DNA of 64,000 bases from Prauserella salsuginis (GTDB lineage: Bacteria > Actinomycetota > Actinomycetes > Mycobacteriales > Pseudonocardiaceae): contig NZ_JANBBF010000012.1 of the NCBI RefSeq assembly GCF_024648885.1, positions 124,001 to 188,000 of the forward strand, given 5' to 3'. The notes under the pieces were generated by a model. That model worked only from the letters and a program-made list of their open reading frames with translations. It was not told where the DNA came from and did not search any database. The translations under genes and the position numbers were made by a program. This document shows, piece after piece, positions 43,170 to 51,843 of the stretch. Every line of letters starts with the position of its first letter. Within the stretch, counting starts at the first letter, position 1.

Positions 43170-44192
43170 CTATCGGTGTGCGGCGCCGTGCATGGCGCGG
43201 ATCCGCTCGACGAGCTTGCCCGTGCTGACGCCGTACCGGTCCGAGAGCGTTGGCAGCGCGCCGGCATCGAGGAACTCGTCGGGCAGGCCGACGGGGGTGA
43301 CCTGCCGGCCGCTCCCGTTACGTACCAGCGTGTGTGCGACGGCGTCGAACAGGCCGCCGATGACCGTGTGGTTCTCGCACGTCATCACCAGCCGGTCCTT
43401 GCCCAGCTCGCGCAGGATCGTGTCCTCGTCGAGTGGTTTGAGTGTCGGGACGTGCAGGACGGCCACGTCGATCCGGTCTGCCTCCAGGGCCCGGGCAGCC
43501 TCGAGCGCACGTTCGGTCATCAGTCCGGTGGACACCAGGAGTACATCGGCACCGTCCCGGACCAGTTTGGCCTTGCCGAGCTCGAAGGAGTAGTCGTACT
43601 CGTCGAGCACCCGTGGCACCTTGCCCCGCAGGATGCGGGTGTACGTCGGGCCGTCGTGTGCGGCCAGCTGCGGCACTGCCTGTTCGATGTCCACGGCGTC
43701 GCACGGGTCGACGATGGTCAGGTCGGGCATGCCGCGCAGGATCGCGAGGTCTTCTGTGGCTTGGTGCGAGGGTCCGTAGCCGGTCGTCAGCCCCGGTAGT
43801 GCGCACACCATGTTGACGTTGAGACCGGCCTCGGCGATGTCCAGGCAAAGGAAGTCGTAGGCCCGGCGGGTGGCGAAGACCGAGTACGTCGACACGAAGG
43901 GGACGAACCCCTCCAGTGCCAGGCCGGCGGCGGAGCCCACCAGAGCTTGCTCTGCCATCCCGATCTGGTAAAAGCGGTCCGGCATCGCGTCACGGAAGAC
44001 GTGCAGATCCGTGTATTTCGCCAGGTCGGCGGATAGTCCGATGATCCGGTCGTCCTCCTGGGCCAGTTCGACCAGGGCATGACCGAGGGGTGCGGCGGTG
44101 ACGCGTTGGTCCTCGCGGGCCAGCGACGCGCTCATCGCGTCGGAGGTGAGCCGCTTCGGGGCAGTCGTGGCGGTGCTGGTGTGAATGCTCAT
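43170..44192 (-). CDS. Transketolase-like protein, C-terminal subunit
   Basis: The 340-residue subunit holds the pyrimidine-binding and C-terminal domains of transketolase. It has IIGLSADLAKYTDLHVFRDA near residue 50, FYQIGMAEQALVGSAAGLAL with the thiamine-activating Glu near residue 80, the YSVFATRRAYDFL segment and GYGPSHQATEDLAILRGMP near residue 140. Some archaea and many bacteria split transketolase in this way, and split forms often work on non-standard ketoses. It overlaps its N-terminal partner by 4 bp (ATGA). No third subunit or ordinary transketolase is seen nearby. Confidence 0.9.
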   Translation of the reverse strand: MSIHTSTATTAPKRLTSDAMSASLAREDQRVTAAPLGHALVELAQEDDRIIGLSADLAKYTDLHVFRDAMPDRFYQIGMAEQALVGSAAGLALEGFVPFVSTYSVFATRRAYDFLCLDIAEAGLNVNMVCALPGLTTGYGPSHQATEDLAILRGMPDLTIVDPCDAVDIEQAVPQLAAHDGPTYTRILRGKVPRVLDEYDYSFELGKAKLVRDGADVLLVSTGLMTERALEAARALEADRIDVAVLHVPTLKPLDEDTILRELGKDRLVMTCENHTVIGGLFDAVAHTLVRNGSGRQVTPVGLPDEFLDAGALPTLSDRYGVSTGKLVERIRAMHGAAHR

Positions 44193-45085
44193 GCTTCGTA
44201 GGACTCCTTGAGCTGCTGGTGGGCCTTGGCCCATTCGTCGGGGGCGACCCGCATGAAGTGCAGTTTTTCCCTGTTCTCGAGGAACTCCACGCCCTTGCCG
44301 AGCTTCGTGTCGACGACGAGGCAGCGTGGCTTGCCGGCCTCCTCCGCCCGGAGCTCCTCCAGGGCGGTGAGCAGGGCCGGCAGGTCGTGGCCGTCGACTC
44401 GGCGGGCGATCCATCCGAATGTCTCGAACTTCTGGTCGACCGGTTCCATCCCGAGTACGCCGCTGCTTTTTCCGTCCGCCTGCTGGTCGTTGAAGTCCAC
44501 GATCGCGATCAGGTTGTCGAGTTGGTGGTGCCCGGCGACCGCGGCGGCCTCCCACGTCGATCCTTCGTTGAGCTCGCCGTCGGAGAGAATGTTGTAGACG
44601 AATGCGGGGTTGTCCCTGCGCTTGAGGCCCATGGCGATCCCGTTGGCGATCGTCAGCCCGTGGCCGAGCGAGCCACCGGAGATCTCGACCCCCGGTGTAT
44701 AGGAGGCCATGGCCGACATCGGTAGTCGCGAGTCGTCGCTCGCGTAGGTGTCCAGCTCTTCTGCGGGAAGCACCTTCGCCTCGGCCAGAGCGGCGTACAG
44801 CGCCAGCGCGTAGTGCCCGATGGAGAGCAGGCAGCGGTCGCGGCCCTCCCACTCCGGGTCGTCAGGACGCAGTGCCAGCTGGTCGGCGTACAACACGGCG
44901 AGCACGTCGGCGATGTCGAGCGCCTGCCCGATATAGCCCTGCCCCTGCACCTCCGCCTGGATGAGGGCGTTACTGCGGATGTTGAACGCAGCCTCGCGGA
45001 TGCGCTCGAGCCGCTTCTGCCCGGTGACGGTGGTCTCGGCAGGGATCCTCTCGCCGGTCGCGCGGGTGCTGTCCTCTGTCTTCAT
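44189..45085 (-). CDS. Transketolase-like protein, N-terminal (thiamine-diphosphate) subunit
   Basis: The 298-residue subunit has AEVQGQGYIGQALDIADVLA near residue 45, LSIGHYALALYAALAEA near residue 85, GVEISGGSLGHGLTIANGIA near residue 125, and the thiamine-diphosphate motif SDGELNEGSTWEAAAVAGHH near residue 155. A GGAG site precedes ATG 45085, and the longer upstream reading is not needed. With its partner it transfers a two-carbon ketol unit or cleaves a ketose. Adjacent redox enzymes suggest that the ketose derives from a polyol or sugar acid rather than from central metabolism. Confidence 0.9.
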   Translation of the reverse strand: MKTEDSTRATGERIPAETTVTGQKRLERIREAAFNIRSNALIQAEVQGQGYIGQALDIADVLAVLYADQLALRPDDPEWEGRDRCLLSIGHYALALYAALAEAKVLPAEELDTYASDDSRLPMSAMASYTPGVEISGGSLGHGLTIANGIAMGLKRRDNPAFVYNILSDGELNEGSTWEAAAVAGHHQLDNLIAIVDFNDQQADGKSSGVLGMEPVDQKFETFGWIARRVDGHDLPALLTALEELRAEEAGKPRCLVVDTKLGKGVEFLENREKLHFMRVAPDEWAKAHQQLKESYEA

Positions 45086-46020
45086 CTGGTATCTCCAGTA
45101 GTGAGGTCGGTTGCGGGGTCGTTGTGGGCGAACGATGTGGGCGTGAGTGCGCAATAGGTGCGAATGACCTGTGAGTCGTCCTGCTCGGCCAGGCCGGCGT
45201 CGGCGGCGGCACGGAACCTGGCGGCCGCCGCCTCGAGCAGCGGAGTATCAAGTCCCGCCGTCGCCGCGACGTCGGCCACCAGCCCGGAATCCTTGACGAA
45301 GATGCTGACTGCGCTGGTCACCTCGGTGTCCGGGCCTTGAAGCATCCGGTGACCACGGTCGCTGAGCATCCAGGACCCGCCGGCGCCACCGGCGACGGCC
45401 GGTAGAACCTCCGCGGGGTCGAGTCCGAGGGCCTCGGCCAGAGCTAGCGCCTCGGCGGCAGCGACCAGATGGACTGAGCAGAGCAGCTGGTTCACCGCCT
45501 TCATGGCTTGTCCACGGCCGGCCTCGGCGCCGCAGTGGATCACCTGGCCGAGCGCGTCCAGCGCCGGGCGCAGCCGGGCCAGGGCCTCGGGTGGCCCTGA
45601 GCCGAAGAGCAGCAGCTCGCCGGTGCGGGCACGGGATACGCCGCCGGTGACCGGAACGTCCAGGACGCTCACGCCTTCGGGAGCCCCGGCGACCAGCTCT
45701 GTCACGGCGTCGGGGCCCACCGTGCTCATCACGACGAGAGTGCTGCCCGGGGTCATGCGGGCGAGCACGCCGTCGGGACCGAGCGTGATCGTCCGCAGCT
45801 GCTCGGCGGTGGCGACCATGCACATCACGGCCTCGGCCTCGTCCACTGAAGCGGTGTCGGTCGTCGTGCGCATCCCCTCGCCGGCGGCGTGCTGCAGCCG
45901 GTCGGGGTCTGTGTCGACGGCGGTGACGTCGGCACCGGCGCGGGCCAGCTGGGTTGCCATCGGCAGCCCGATAGCCCCGATACCGACGAAGGTGATGGCC
46001 GGGGGAGTTGGCAGGGTCAT
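45082..46020 (-). CDS. 3-hydroxyisobutyrate-dehydrogenase-family oxidoreductase
   Basis: The 312-residue beta-hydroxyacid dehydrogenase has an N-terminal FVGIGAIGLPMATQLARAGA (NAD motif), DVPVTGGVSRARTGELLLFG near residue 120 (substrate loop) and GQAMKAVNQLL near residue 170 with the catalytic Lys. Relatives include tartronate semialdehyde reductase and sulfolactaldehyde reductase, so it handles a small hydroxyacid or aldehyde acid. Its stop overlaps the transketolase N-subunit start. It may process the fragment released by the transketolase, or prepare its substrate. Confidence 0.88.
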   Translation of the reverse strand: MTLPTPPAITFVGIGAIGLPMATQLARAGADVTAVDTDPDRLQHAAGEGMRTTTDTASVDEAEAVMCMVATAEQLRTITLGPDGVLARMTPGSTLVVMSTVGPDAVTELVAGAPEGVSVLDVPVTGGVSRARTGELLLFGSGPPEALARLRPALDALGQVIHCGAEAGRGQAMKAVNQLLCSVHLVAAAEALALAEALGLDPAEVLPAVAGGAGGSWMLSDRGHRMLQGPDTEVTSAVSIFVKDSGLVADVAATAGLDTPLLEAAAARFRAAADAGLAEQDDSQVIRTYCALTPTSFAHNDPATDLTTGDTR

Positions 46021-46043
46021 CGTCTTGTCCTCCTCTCCGGAAC

Positions 46044-47423
46044 TCAGAGCACGAGGCCCAGCAGCAGGCAGACGCCGAGCCCGACGACGGCGAACGTGGA
46101 CTGGGCGAGGGTGTAGATCTTGAACGTGCCTTTGACGGTGAATCCGAGCATCTGCTTGAAGATCCAGAAGGTGTTGTCGGTGACGTGCCCGCCGAACGCA
46201 GCTCCCGTGCCTGCGGCGAGCAGGATGAGGATCGCCGGGGTCGAGATCGTGCCCACGATCGGCGCGAGCAGCGTGGCCGCGGTGATAGCTGCCACCGACG
46301 CCGAGCCCTGGGCGAGCCGCAGCACCGCGGCGACGATCCAGGCGAGCAGGACCGGGATGGAGGCGTTGGCGGTGAAAGCGCTGCCGAGCATGTCGCTGAT
46401 ACCGACCTTGTTGATCACCTCACCGAGCGAACCGGCGACGCCGGTGAAGAGCAGGATCGAACCGGAGGTCTGGGCGCCCTTGGTGATCAGGTCGTCGATG
46501 CCGTCGCGCCCCACGGCCGGGAGGGCGAGCACGATGCCGATCAGCAAGCCGATGATCAGGGCGACGACGGGGCTGCCGAGGAAGGCGAGGAACGGGATCG
46601 AGTTGCCGGTGACCTCGCCGATGGTGTTGATCACGATGAGCACGATCGGGACGATGACCGGCAGCATCGCCACGAGGAGCGGCTGCTGGCGCGTCTTGAC
46701 CGCCGGGCTTCGGGCTGCGCCCGGACCGTCGGAATGCGTCGTAGTGGTGTCGGTCGCGGCCACCGCGAACAACGAGTCGTCGAAGTCGGGTTCGCGGTCG
46801 GTGTCCGGGTTGAAGATCAGCCTCATCAGCCGGTCGTGCAGGAAGATGCTGCCGAGGATGAAGACGATCCCGAGCGGCACACCCCACAGCAGCACCGTGC
46901 CGAGCGGGACGCCCAGCGGGCCGGCGATGGTGACGGCGGCGACGCCTGGCACGACGATCAGCAGACCCACCTCGAGCCCGATCGCGAGGGATCCGGCGAG
47001 TGTGGCCAGGCTGCGGCCCGTTCGCTTGGCGATCGCACCGGCGATCGGAGCGAGGATCACCAGCGCGACGTCGAAGTAGATCGCCGGGAAGACAATGCCG
47101 GAGGTGAGTCCCAGCACGTACGGTGACCGTTTCGGGCCCGCGAGAGCGAGGAATCTGTCGACCACGCGTTGCAGCGTGCCGGTGGCCGAGAGGGTCGTCC
47201 CGATCATCACGCCGAAGCCGATGATGAGGCCGACTTCTGCCATCAGGCTGCCGAATCCGTCGGTGACAGCGGTGACGGAGTCGGCGAACCCCATGCCGCC
47301 AGCGACGCCGAGGTAGAGCGCGCCGACGACCAGCGAGATAACGGGGTTGATGCGCAGCGCCACGATCATCAGCACGATGCCGATCACCGTGATGGCCAGG
47401 TGTGTCAGAAGTAATGCGTCCAC
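46044..47423 (-). CDS. GntP-family gluconate/sugar-acid permease
   Basis: The 459-residue membrane protein has 12-14 hydrophobic segments and GntP-family features: LRINPVISLVVGALYLGVAG near residue 24, GFGVMIGTTLSATGTLQRVV near residue 70, the YVLGLTSGIVFPAIYFDVAL segment and the final GTGAAFGGHVTDNTFWIFKQ near residue 405. The family imports gluconate and related hydroxy acids by proton symport. It is 23 bp before the dehydrogenase gene, and its presence argues that the operon's substrate is a sugar acid. Confidence 0.92.
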   Translation of the reverse strand: MDALLLTHLAITVIGIVLMIVALRINPVISLVVGALYLGVAGGMGFADSVTAVTDGFGSLMAEVGLIIGFGVMIGTTLSATGTLQRVVDRFLALAGPKRSPYVLGLTSGIVFPAIYFDVALVILAPIAGAIAKRTGRSLATLAGSLAIGLEVGLLIVVPGVAAVTIAGPLGVPLGTVLLWGVPLGIVFILGSIFLHDRLMRLIFNPDTDREPDFDDSLFAVAATDTTTTHSDGPGAARSPAVKTRQQPLLVAMLPVIVPIVLIVINTIGEVTGNSIPFLAFLGSPVVALIIGLLIGIVLALPAVGRDGIDDLITKGAQTSGSILLFTGVAGSLGEVINKVGISDMLGSAFTANASIPVLLAWIVAAVLRLAQGSASVAAITAATLLAPIVGTISTPAILILLAAGTGAAFGGHVTDNTFWIFKQMLGFTVKGTFKIYTLAQSTFAVVGLGVCLLLGLVL

Positions 47424-47475
47424 GGGGGGTCTCCGGAGGGATCGGGCGACGATGGCCGATGGTCAGTGGAGGTCG

Positions 47476-48246
47476 TCAGTGCAGGTGGCTTCCGCCGTTG
47501 ACGTCGAGGGTGACGCCGGTCAGGTATGAGGAATCCGCTGAACAGAGGAAGGTGATGGCCGCTGCGACCTCCTCGGTCGTCGCGGTGCGGCCGACCGGAA
47601 TGGAGCCGGCGATCTGCGCTTCCTGCTCGGCAGTGCTACCGACCCGGATGTCGGTATCGACCGCACCGGGAGTGACCGCGTTGACGGTGACCCCGGTCGG
47701 TCCGAGCTCACGGGCCAGTGCCTTGGTGAAACCGAGGATGGCGGCCTTCGCCGCAGAGTAGGGCACCTTGCCGAAGACGCCGCCGCCGCGCTGGGCAGAG
47801 ACCGACGACATGTTGACGATGCGCCCCCAGCCGCTGTCGACCATCCGGGGAAGGAAAGCCTTGGTGACCAGGTAGGTCCCGGTCGCGTTGACGTCCATCA
47901 CCCGGCGCCACAGGTCGAGGGTCGTGTCGAGGAAGTCGACCGGCGAGGTGATGCCCGCGATGTTGACGACGGCACCGATCTCGGGCAGCCGACCGGCCGT
48001 GACTTCAGCGGTCACTGCGTCCCGCGCTGCGTCGACCGCGGTCTCATCAGCGACGTCCACCGCGTGTCCGAACGCCGGTACGCCGTGTTCGGATGTGATG
48101 GACTTCGCCACCACCTCCGCCCGGTCCCCGGCCAGGTCGAGGACCGCGACAGCCCAGCCGTCGCGGGCGAAGCGTCGCGCGGTGGCGATGCCGATTCCGT
48201 TCTCGCTGCTCGCTCCGGTGATGACGGCGGTGCGCTGCGAACTCAT
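47476..48246 (-). CDS. SDR, first gene of the split-transketolase operon
   Basis: The 256-residue classical SDR has TGASSENGIGIATAR near residue 10 (with two extra residues in the glycine motif), NIAGITSPVDF near residue 92, NMSSVSAQRGGGVFGKVPYS with YSAAK near residue 160, and a C-terminal SSYLTGVTLDVNGGSHLH. It probably oxidises the imported hydroxyacid or polyol to a ketose acid. The likely GntR operator lies 57 bp upstream of its ATG, so its promoter drives the operon. Confidence 0.88.
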   Translation of the reverse strand: MSSQRTAVITGASSENGIGIATARRFARDGWAVAVLDLAGDRAEVVAKSITSEHGVPAFGHAVDVADETAVDAARDAVTAEVTAGRLPEIGAVVNIAGITSPVDFLDTTLDLWRRVMDVNATGTYLVTKAFLPRMVDSGWGRIVNMSSVSAQRGGGVFGKVPYSAAKAAILGFTKALARELGPTGVTVNAVTPGAVDTDIRVGSTAEQEAQIAGSIPVGRTATTEEVAAAITFLCSADSSYLTGVTLDVNGGSHLH

Positions 48247-48302
48247 GGTGCTCCCTTGCTCCTGTTCGGGTGGGGCGCTGTGGTGGCGAGCACGCTAGAG
48301 CT

Positions 48303-48322
48303 GTTGACTGTTAACAGTCAAC
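48303..48322. promoter_or_regulatory. Perfect 20-bp palindrome, likely GntR operator
   Basis: GTTGACTGTTAACAGTCAAC is a perfect palindrome 57 bp upstream of the SDR that begins the operon. A related half-site occurs before the operon's own GntR gene at 43157. The TTGAC at its left edge could also overlap a -35 element. Confidence 0.75.
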
Positions 48323-48429
48323 CCCAGGATTCAGGCGCCCTGTCTCATGGGCAGCGGACCTGGCCGTTTCCGGGGGCTATGCGGTTGGTCAAGCTGCGGG
48401 CGCGGCAGTGGGACTGGGTGCGGGTGTCG

Positions 48430-49274
48430 ACAGTGGGTGTGATTGCGGATCGTGGTGTAGAGCTCGCGCATGCTGAGGCGGTGCGCTTCCTTGATCGCCA
48501 GGACTACGAGACGGCGGCCGGTCTGGGCGGCGATGCCGAGGTTGACACCGTCGAGATGGGTGGTGTCGGCGCGCTCGGTGTCCACGCGAGAGTTGAGGCG
48601 TGCGCATCCGGCCGGCGTCGACCAGCATCAGACCCGCGCCGGCGTAGCACCGGCGACGGCGTCGCCGAGAACCTGTTGGCACGCGGGTAGGTCGTTGGCG
48701 CCGCGCGGAAGTCGGGCATGCCGTAGGCCACTTCCTTGGCCGCGGGCGAGGCGCGGCGAACTGCGGTGCGAGCGGTAAGGAGATCGCGTACTTGTTGTGC
48801 TGCACGAAGAATACGACCGGTGCGGCGAACACGGCGGCGAAGTTGCACGCCTCGTGGAAGTCGCCCTCGCTCGTTGCGCCGTCGCCTGCGGCGCGACGCG
48901 ATGCGTACCCGTAGTGCCAATCCCCCGCAGCATGCTCGAGTAGCCCGAGCGGGTTCTCATCTCGCGCAGCGATTGCCGCGGTGTCGCGGTAGGTCGGGAG
49001 CACCAGTCCCGTCCGCGAGGGCCGAGGCACAGGCGTCCCGGCACCTCTCCTGTCCACGTGAGGACGGGGAGGCCGCCAACCCGACCTTCCGCACGCACCA
49101 GCGTGCTGGCACCTGATCGTTCAGCTGGGGGGCGAACACCAGCCGACGGTGATCGTTGGTTAGCGCATCCGGGGCGCGTGCCGTCGCGTCGCTCACCAGA
49201 AGGACGAATTCGTCAAGCACGCGAGCCGTGCTGCGGGCCGCTTCGAGCGGGCCCGCACTCACCCGTACCGCCAT
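48430..49274 (-). pseudogene. Decayed second copy of branched-chain 2-oxoacid dehydrogenase E1 alpha
   Basis: Reading leftwards from an ATG at 49274, fragments in several frames align in order with the intact E1alpha at 61148. They are ARVLDEF near the start, RLVFAPQLNDQ, LPTYRDTAAIAARDENPLGL, AGDWHYGYASR, GDGATSEGDFHEACNFAAVF, VFFVQHNKYAISLPL, AYGMPDFRA and NDLPACQQVLGDAV. About 40 residues between HYGYASR and GDGATSEG are deleted, and at least three frameshifts are needed. The thiamine-diphosphate motif survives in one frame, so decay is moderate. No E1beta or E2 remnant follows. The left limit is approximate. Confidence 0.82.
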
Positions 49275-49998
49275 CGGCAAGACTCTGTGGATGGAGCGTG
49301 TCAACATTGCCGGACAAACGGCTACCGTTGAAATAGTTCGCGAGACGGGGCAACCGAGTTGGCCGAATCGATCTACTCTCGCGCCGCCGAGCCTCAGGGG
49401 CGAGGCTAGTGGACAGTCTTCAGGACGCGGTCGATCGGACATCGTCGGCGAGCTTGCAGCGGACGCCTGGGTTCCGGCGGTGCCTTGGCCAGGTGTCTGA
49501 CGATCTCGCGTGTGAGCGCCTACGCGTGTGTCGAATGACTGGTGGTCGACGGCGTGATCACCGGTTTCCACGTTGGGGTCGATACGGTGAGACTGCGTTT
49601 GACGACGTTGTACCCATCGCGGCCGTGGAAGGACGATGTACTACGCGACCGAAGCGACAACGTGGTCGAACTGAGATCGATGCTGTCGTTGCGCCTGTTC
49701 GGCGACGTTCGCAGAAAACATGTTCCTCGCCACCACCACCCCTGTCGCGGTTCGGAAGACTGTCCAAACTTTTGTTCATGACCACCTTTTCCCAGCGGAG
49801 ATAACGAGGCTTGGGGCGGTCACCGTTTCAGCGGGTGTATGGCGGTCTCTTGATGAGAATTTGCGTTTCGGTCCTGCCGAGCCCCGAACACCTCAACGCT
49901 GGTCGGGCAGAGCGCGGCACGCGCGCAGCTCTCGAATGTTGAGAGTCTGGGTGGTCGGCGATGCGGCGGGGCGGAGGTCAACATGCTGCAGCGCACCC
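49275..49998. other. Intergenic region without recognisable genes
   Basis: About 720 bp between the E1alpha remnant and the DUF1636 gene. Open frames on both strands (for example 49409-49804 plus) are compositionally poor and match no family I know. The right third is more AT-rich than its surroundings, which may reflect old decayed DNA. No repeats or terminators were noticed. Confidence 0.4.
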
Positions 49999-50367
49999 TT
50001 AGCGACTCGGGCTATGTGCGTGGCGGGGTGCGCGTTTGAGCGTGATGGAGCTGATGCGGTCGGCGAGGCTTTCGGGGACATGCCAGTCTTCGGGTGCTCC
50101 GGTGAGGCAGGCGTCGTGGCCGAGAGCGGCTTCGATAATGGCTTGGACGTCGTGAGCGGTGAGACCGGCGAAGCGGATGCGGGCTTTGCCCGGGCCATCG
50201 ATGGCCACTACACCGTGGTTCGGGCAGCCACCGAGGCAGTGCACCTTGCGCACGTCGATCTTGTCAACCGCTGGGGCGGTAGTGAGCGCGGCGGTCAGGG
50301 ACTGGGCGAATTCGCCGCTGTGCTGAGGCGCGTAGCGCGGGCAGGTGCGGCAGACGAGCAGGGTCAC
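49999..50367 (-). CDS. DUF1636 protein, cysteine-rich (putative metal or Fe-S binding)
   Basis: The 122-residue protein begins VTLLVCRTCPRYAPQHSGEF, with a CxxC pair at residues 6-9, and has a second pair in VHCLGGCPNHGVVAIDGPGK near residue 52. The C-terminal EDWHVPESLADRISS ending completes the DUF1636 pattern. A GGAGG site 6 bp upstream fixes the GTG at 50367 and removes a long non-family leader. The spacing of the cysteine pairs recalls thioredoxin-like [2Fe-2S] proteins. DUF1636 genes are often near cobalamin or metal-handling genes; none is present here, and its relation to the amidohydrolase upstream is unclear. Confidence 0.8.
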   Translation of the reverse strand: MTLLVCRTCPRYAPQHSGEFAQSLTAALTTAPAVDKIDVRKVHCLGGCPNHGVVAIDGPGKARIRFAGLTAHDVQAIIEAALGHDACLTGAPEDWHVPESLADRISSITLKRAPRHAHSPSR

Positions 50368-50508
50368 TGGTGCCTCCGGTTGAGCAGGACGTCGTGCTGG
50401 GTTGAGTGCTGATCGGGTACGGGCGCCGTGCACGTGTTCTGTGAGGGGGTAACAAGCTAGCGGCTTCATCGAGCCGCCTGAACGTGGCGGCTCGATGAAG
50501 CGCACTGG

Positions 50509-51747
50509 TCAATTCGCCTCGGGTGTTTCCTTGTGGAATCTGCCGTCTTTCATGATGTAGTTGAGCTTGTCGTGGTCTTGTAGCACGGTGATGTCGGCGA
50601 GTGGGTCGCCGTCGACGAGGAGGAGGTCGGCGAGGTATCCGGGCTGGACCTTGCCGAGCTCGCCCGGGCGTTGCATGATTTCGCCGCCGAGTGCGGTGGC
50701 GGCCAGGATCGCTTCCATCGGGGTGAATCCGAAGCGTTCGACGAAGTGTTGCAGGTCACGGGCGTAGGTGCCGTGGGGTGTCCAGGCGAACCCGTAGTCT
50801 CCGCCGGGCAGGACCTTGATGCCGCGCTTGTGCATTTCGATCATCGCTTCGGTAGCGATTTCCAGCTCGCGCTTGTAGCCGGCGGCTTCGGCGGCCTCGG
50901 GTGGGTAGCCGAAGTCGGCGGCCTCGTAGAGGGTGGCGATCAGCCAGTTCACCGCTGGGGCCACGAACACCCAGTCCTTGGCCTGCTCGAGCATGTCCAT
51001 GCCTTCGGGATCGGTGAAGCTGGCGTGGTAGATGATGTCGACGCCGTGGCGCACGCACATCTTCACGCTTTCGGCGCTGCGGGCGTGTGCGCAGACGCGC
51101 TTACCTCGCCGGTGTGCTTCGGCGACCGCGGCGGCGACCTCTTCGTCGGAGAAGTAGGTGTCCTCGGCTCGTTGGGTGCCGGTGATCTCTTCGCCGGTCA
51201 TGGACAGCTTGATCTGGTCAACGCCGATCTCGATCAGTTCCCGGACGGCCTTGCGCATGCCTTCGGGTCCGTCGGCGAACACGGTGATGCCCTTGACCAG
51301 GGCCCCGCCGGTAACGGCGATTTCCGGGCCGTTGGCCAGGTATCGCGGGCCGGGAATGCGGCCGGCGTCGATCGCGTCGCGTACGACGACATCGAGACGC
51401 ATCTTCGCCGAGGCGGCGCCCACTCCCATCGTGTAGCCGGAGTCGAGGAACGTCTTGGCCGATTCCACGGTGAATAGGAGGTGTTCCTCGACCGGCAGGG
51501 TACCCAGCCCGTCCATATCGGCGCTGTTGTTCCAGGTCAGGTGGGTGTGTGCGTCGCAGAGGCCGGACATGAGCGTGCGGCCGCGGCCTTCTATCACGCG
51601 GGCGTCTTTTGCGGCGCCGGGGGAGGTGGTGCCGACCGAGACGATTCGGTCGTGATCTACCAGGACGTCGCCGCGGTAGGGTTCGGCGCCAGTGGAGTCC
51701 AAGATGGATACGTCGCGGAACAGGGTCTTGTTTCGGCTGATGGACAT
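50509..51747 (-). CDS. Metal-dependent amidohydrolase (imidazolonepropionase/prolidase-like)
   Basis: The 412-residue amidohydrolase-superfamily protein has the HxH metal motif in GLCDAHTHLTWNNSADM near residue 65, a candidate carboxylated Lys in VDQIKLSMTGEE near residue 180, KRVCAHARSAES near residue 220 (His), IIYHASFTDPEGMD near residue 240 (His), and LPGGDYGFAWTPHG near residue 315 (Asp). It hydrolyses a C-N or ester bond, as Xaa-Pro/Xaa-Arg dipeptidases and related enzymes do. GGAG precedes ATG 51747. It lies in a leftward operon after the FAH and hydrolase genes, which suggests degradation of an amide or lactam compound. Confidence 0.87.
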   Translation of the reverse strand: MSISRNKTLFRDVSILDSTGAEPYRGDVLVDHDRIVSVGTTSPGAAKDARVIEGRGRTLMSGLCDAHTHLTWNNSADMDGLGTLPVEEHLLFTVESAKTFLDSGYTMGVGAASAKMRLDVVVRDAIDAGRIPGPRYLANGPEIAVTGGALVKGITVFADGPEGMRKAVRELIEIGVDQIKLSMTGEEITGTQRAEDTYFSDEEVAAAVAEAHRRGKRVCAHARSAESVKMCVRHGVDIIYHASFTDPEGMDMLEQAKDWVFVAPAVNWLIATLYEAADFGYPPEAAEAAGYKRELEIATEAMIEMHKRGIKVLPGGDYGFAWTPHGTYARDLQHFVERFGFTPMEAILAATALGGEIMQRPGELGKVQPGYLADLLLVDGDPLADITVLQDHDKLNYIMKDGRFHKETPEAN

Positions 51748-51843
51748 GGATATCTCCTCACCTTTGAGGGCGGGGACGACGCCGCTGGAGTGCCGCGCGG
51801 CCGCTACCGGATCGCGGCGTCGCCCCAAAGCTTTTCGAGTTGA

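Noticed and set aside
43170-44852. A single long minus-strand frame that could suggest a fused transketolase
   Set aside because: The N-terminal part is an out-of-frame reading of the separate N-terminal subunit gene; the true arrangement is two genes overlapping by ATGA at 44189-44192.
42454-48246. Assignment of the split transketolase to sulfoquinovose (sulfo-TK) or apulose-phosphate catabolism
   Set aside because: The sulfosugar isomerase, sulfoacetaldehyde enzymes, apiose isomerase and kinase expected for those routes are all missing; only the split transketolase is shared.
48247-50000. Possible insertion sequence in the long gene-poor stretch
   Set aside because: I found no terminal inverted repeats, target duplication or transposase motifs; the recognisable content is a decayed E1alpha gene.
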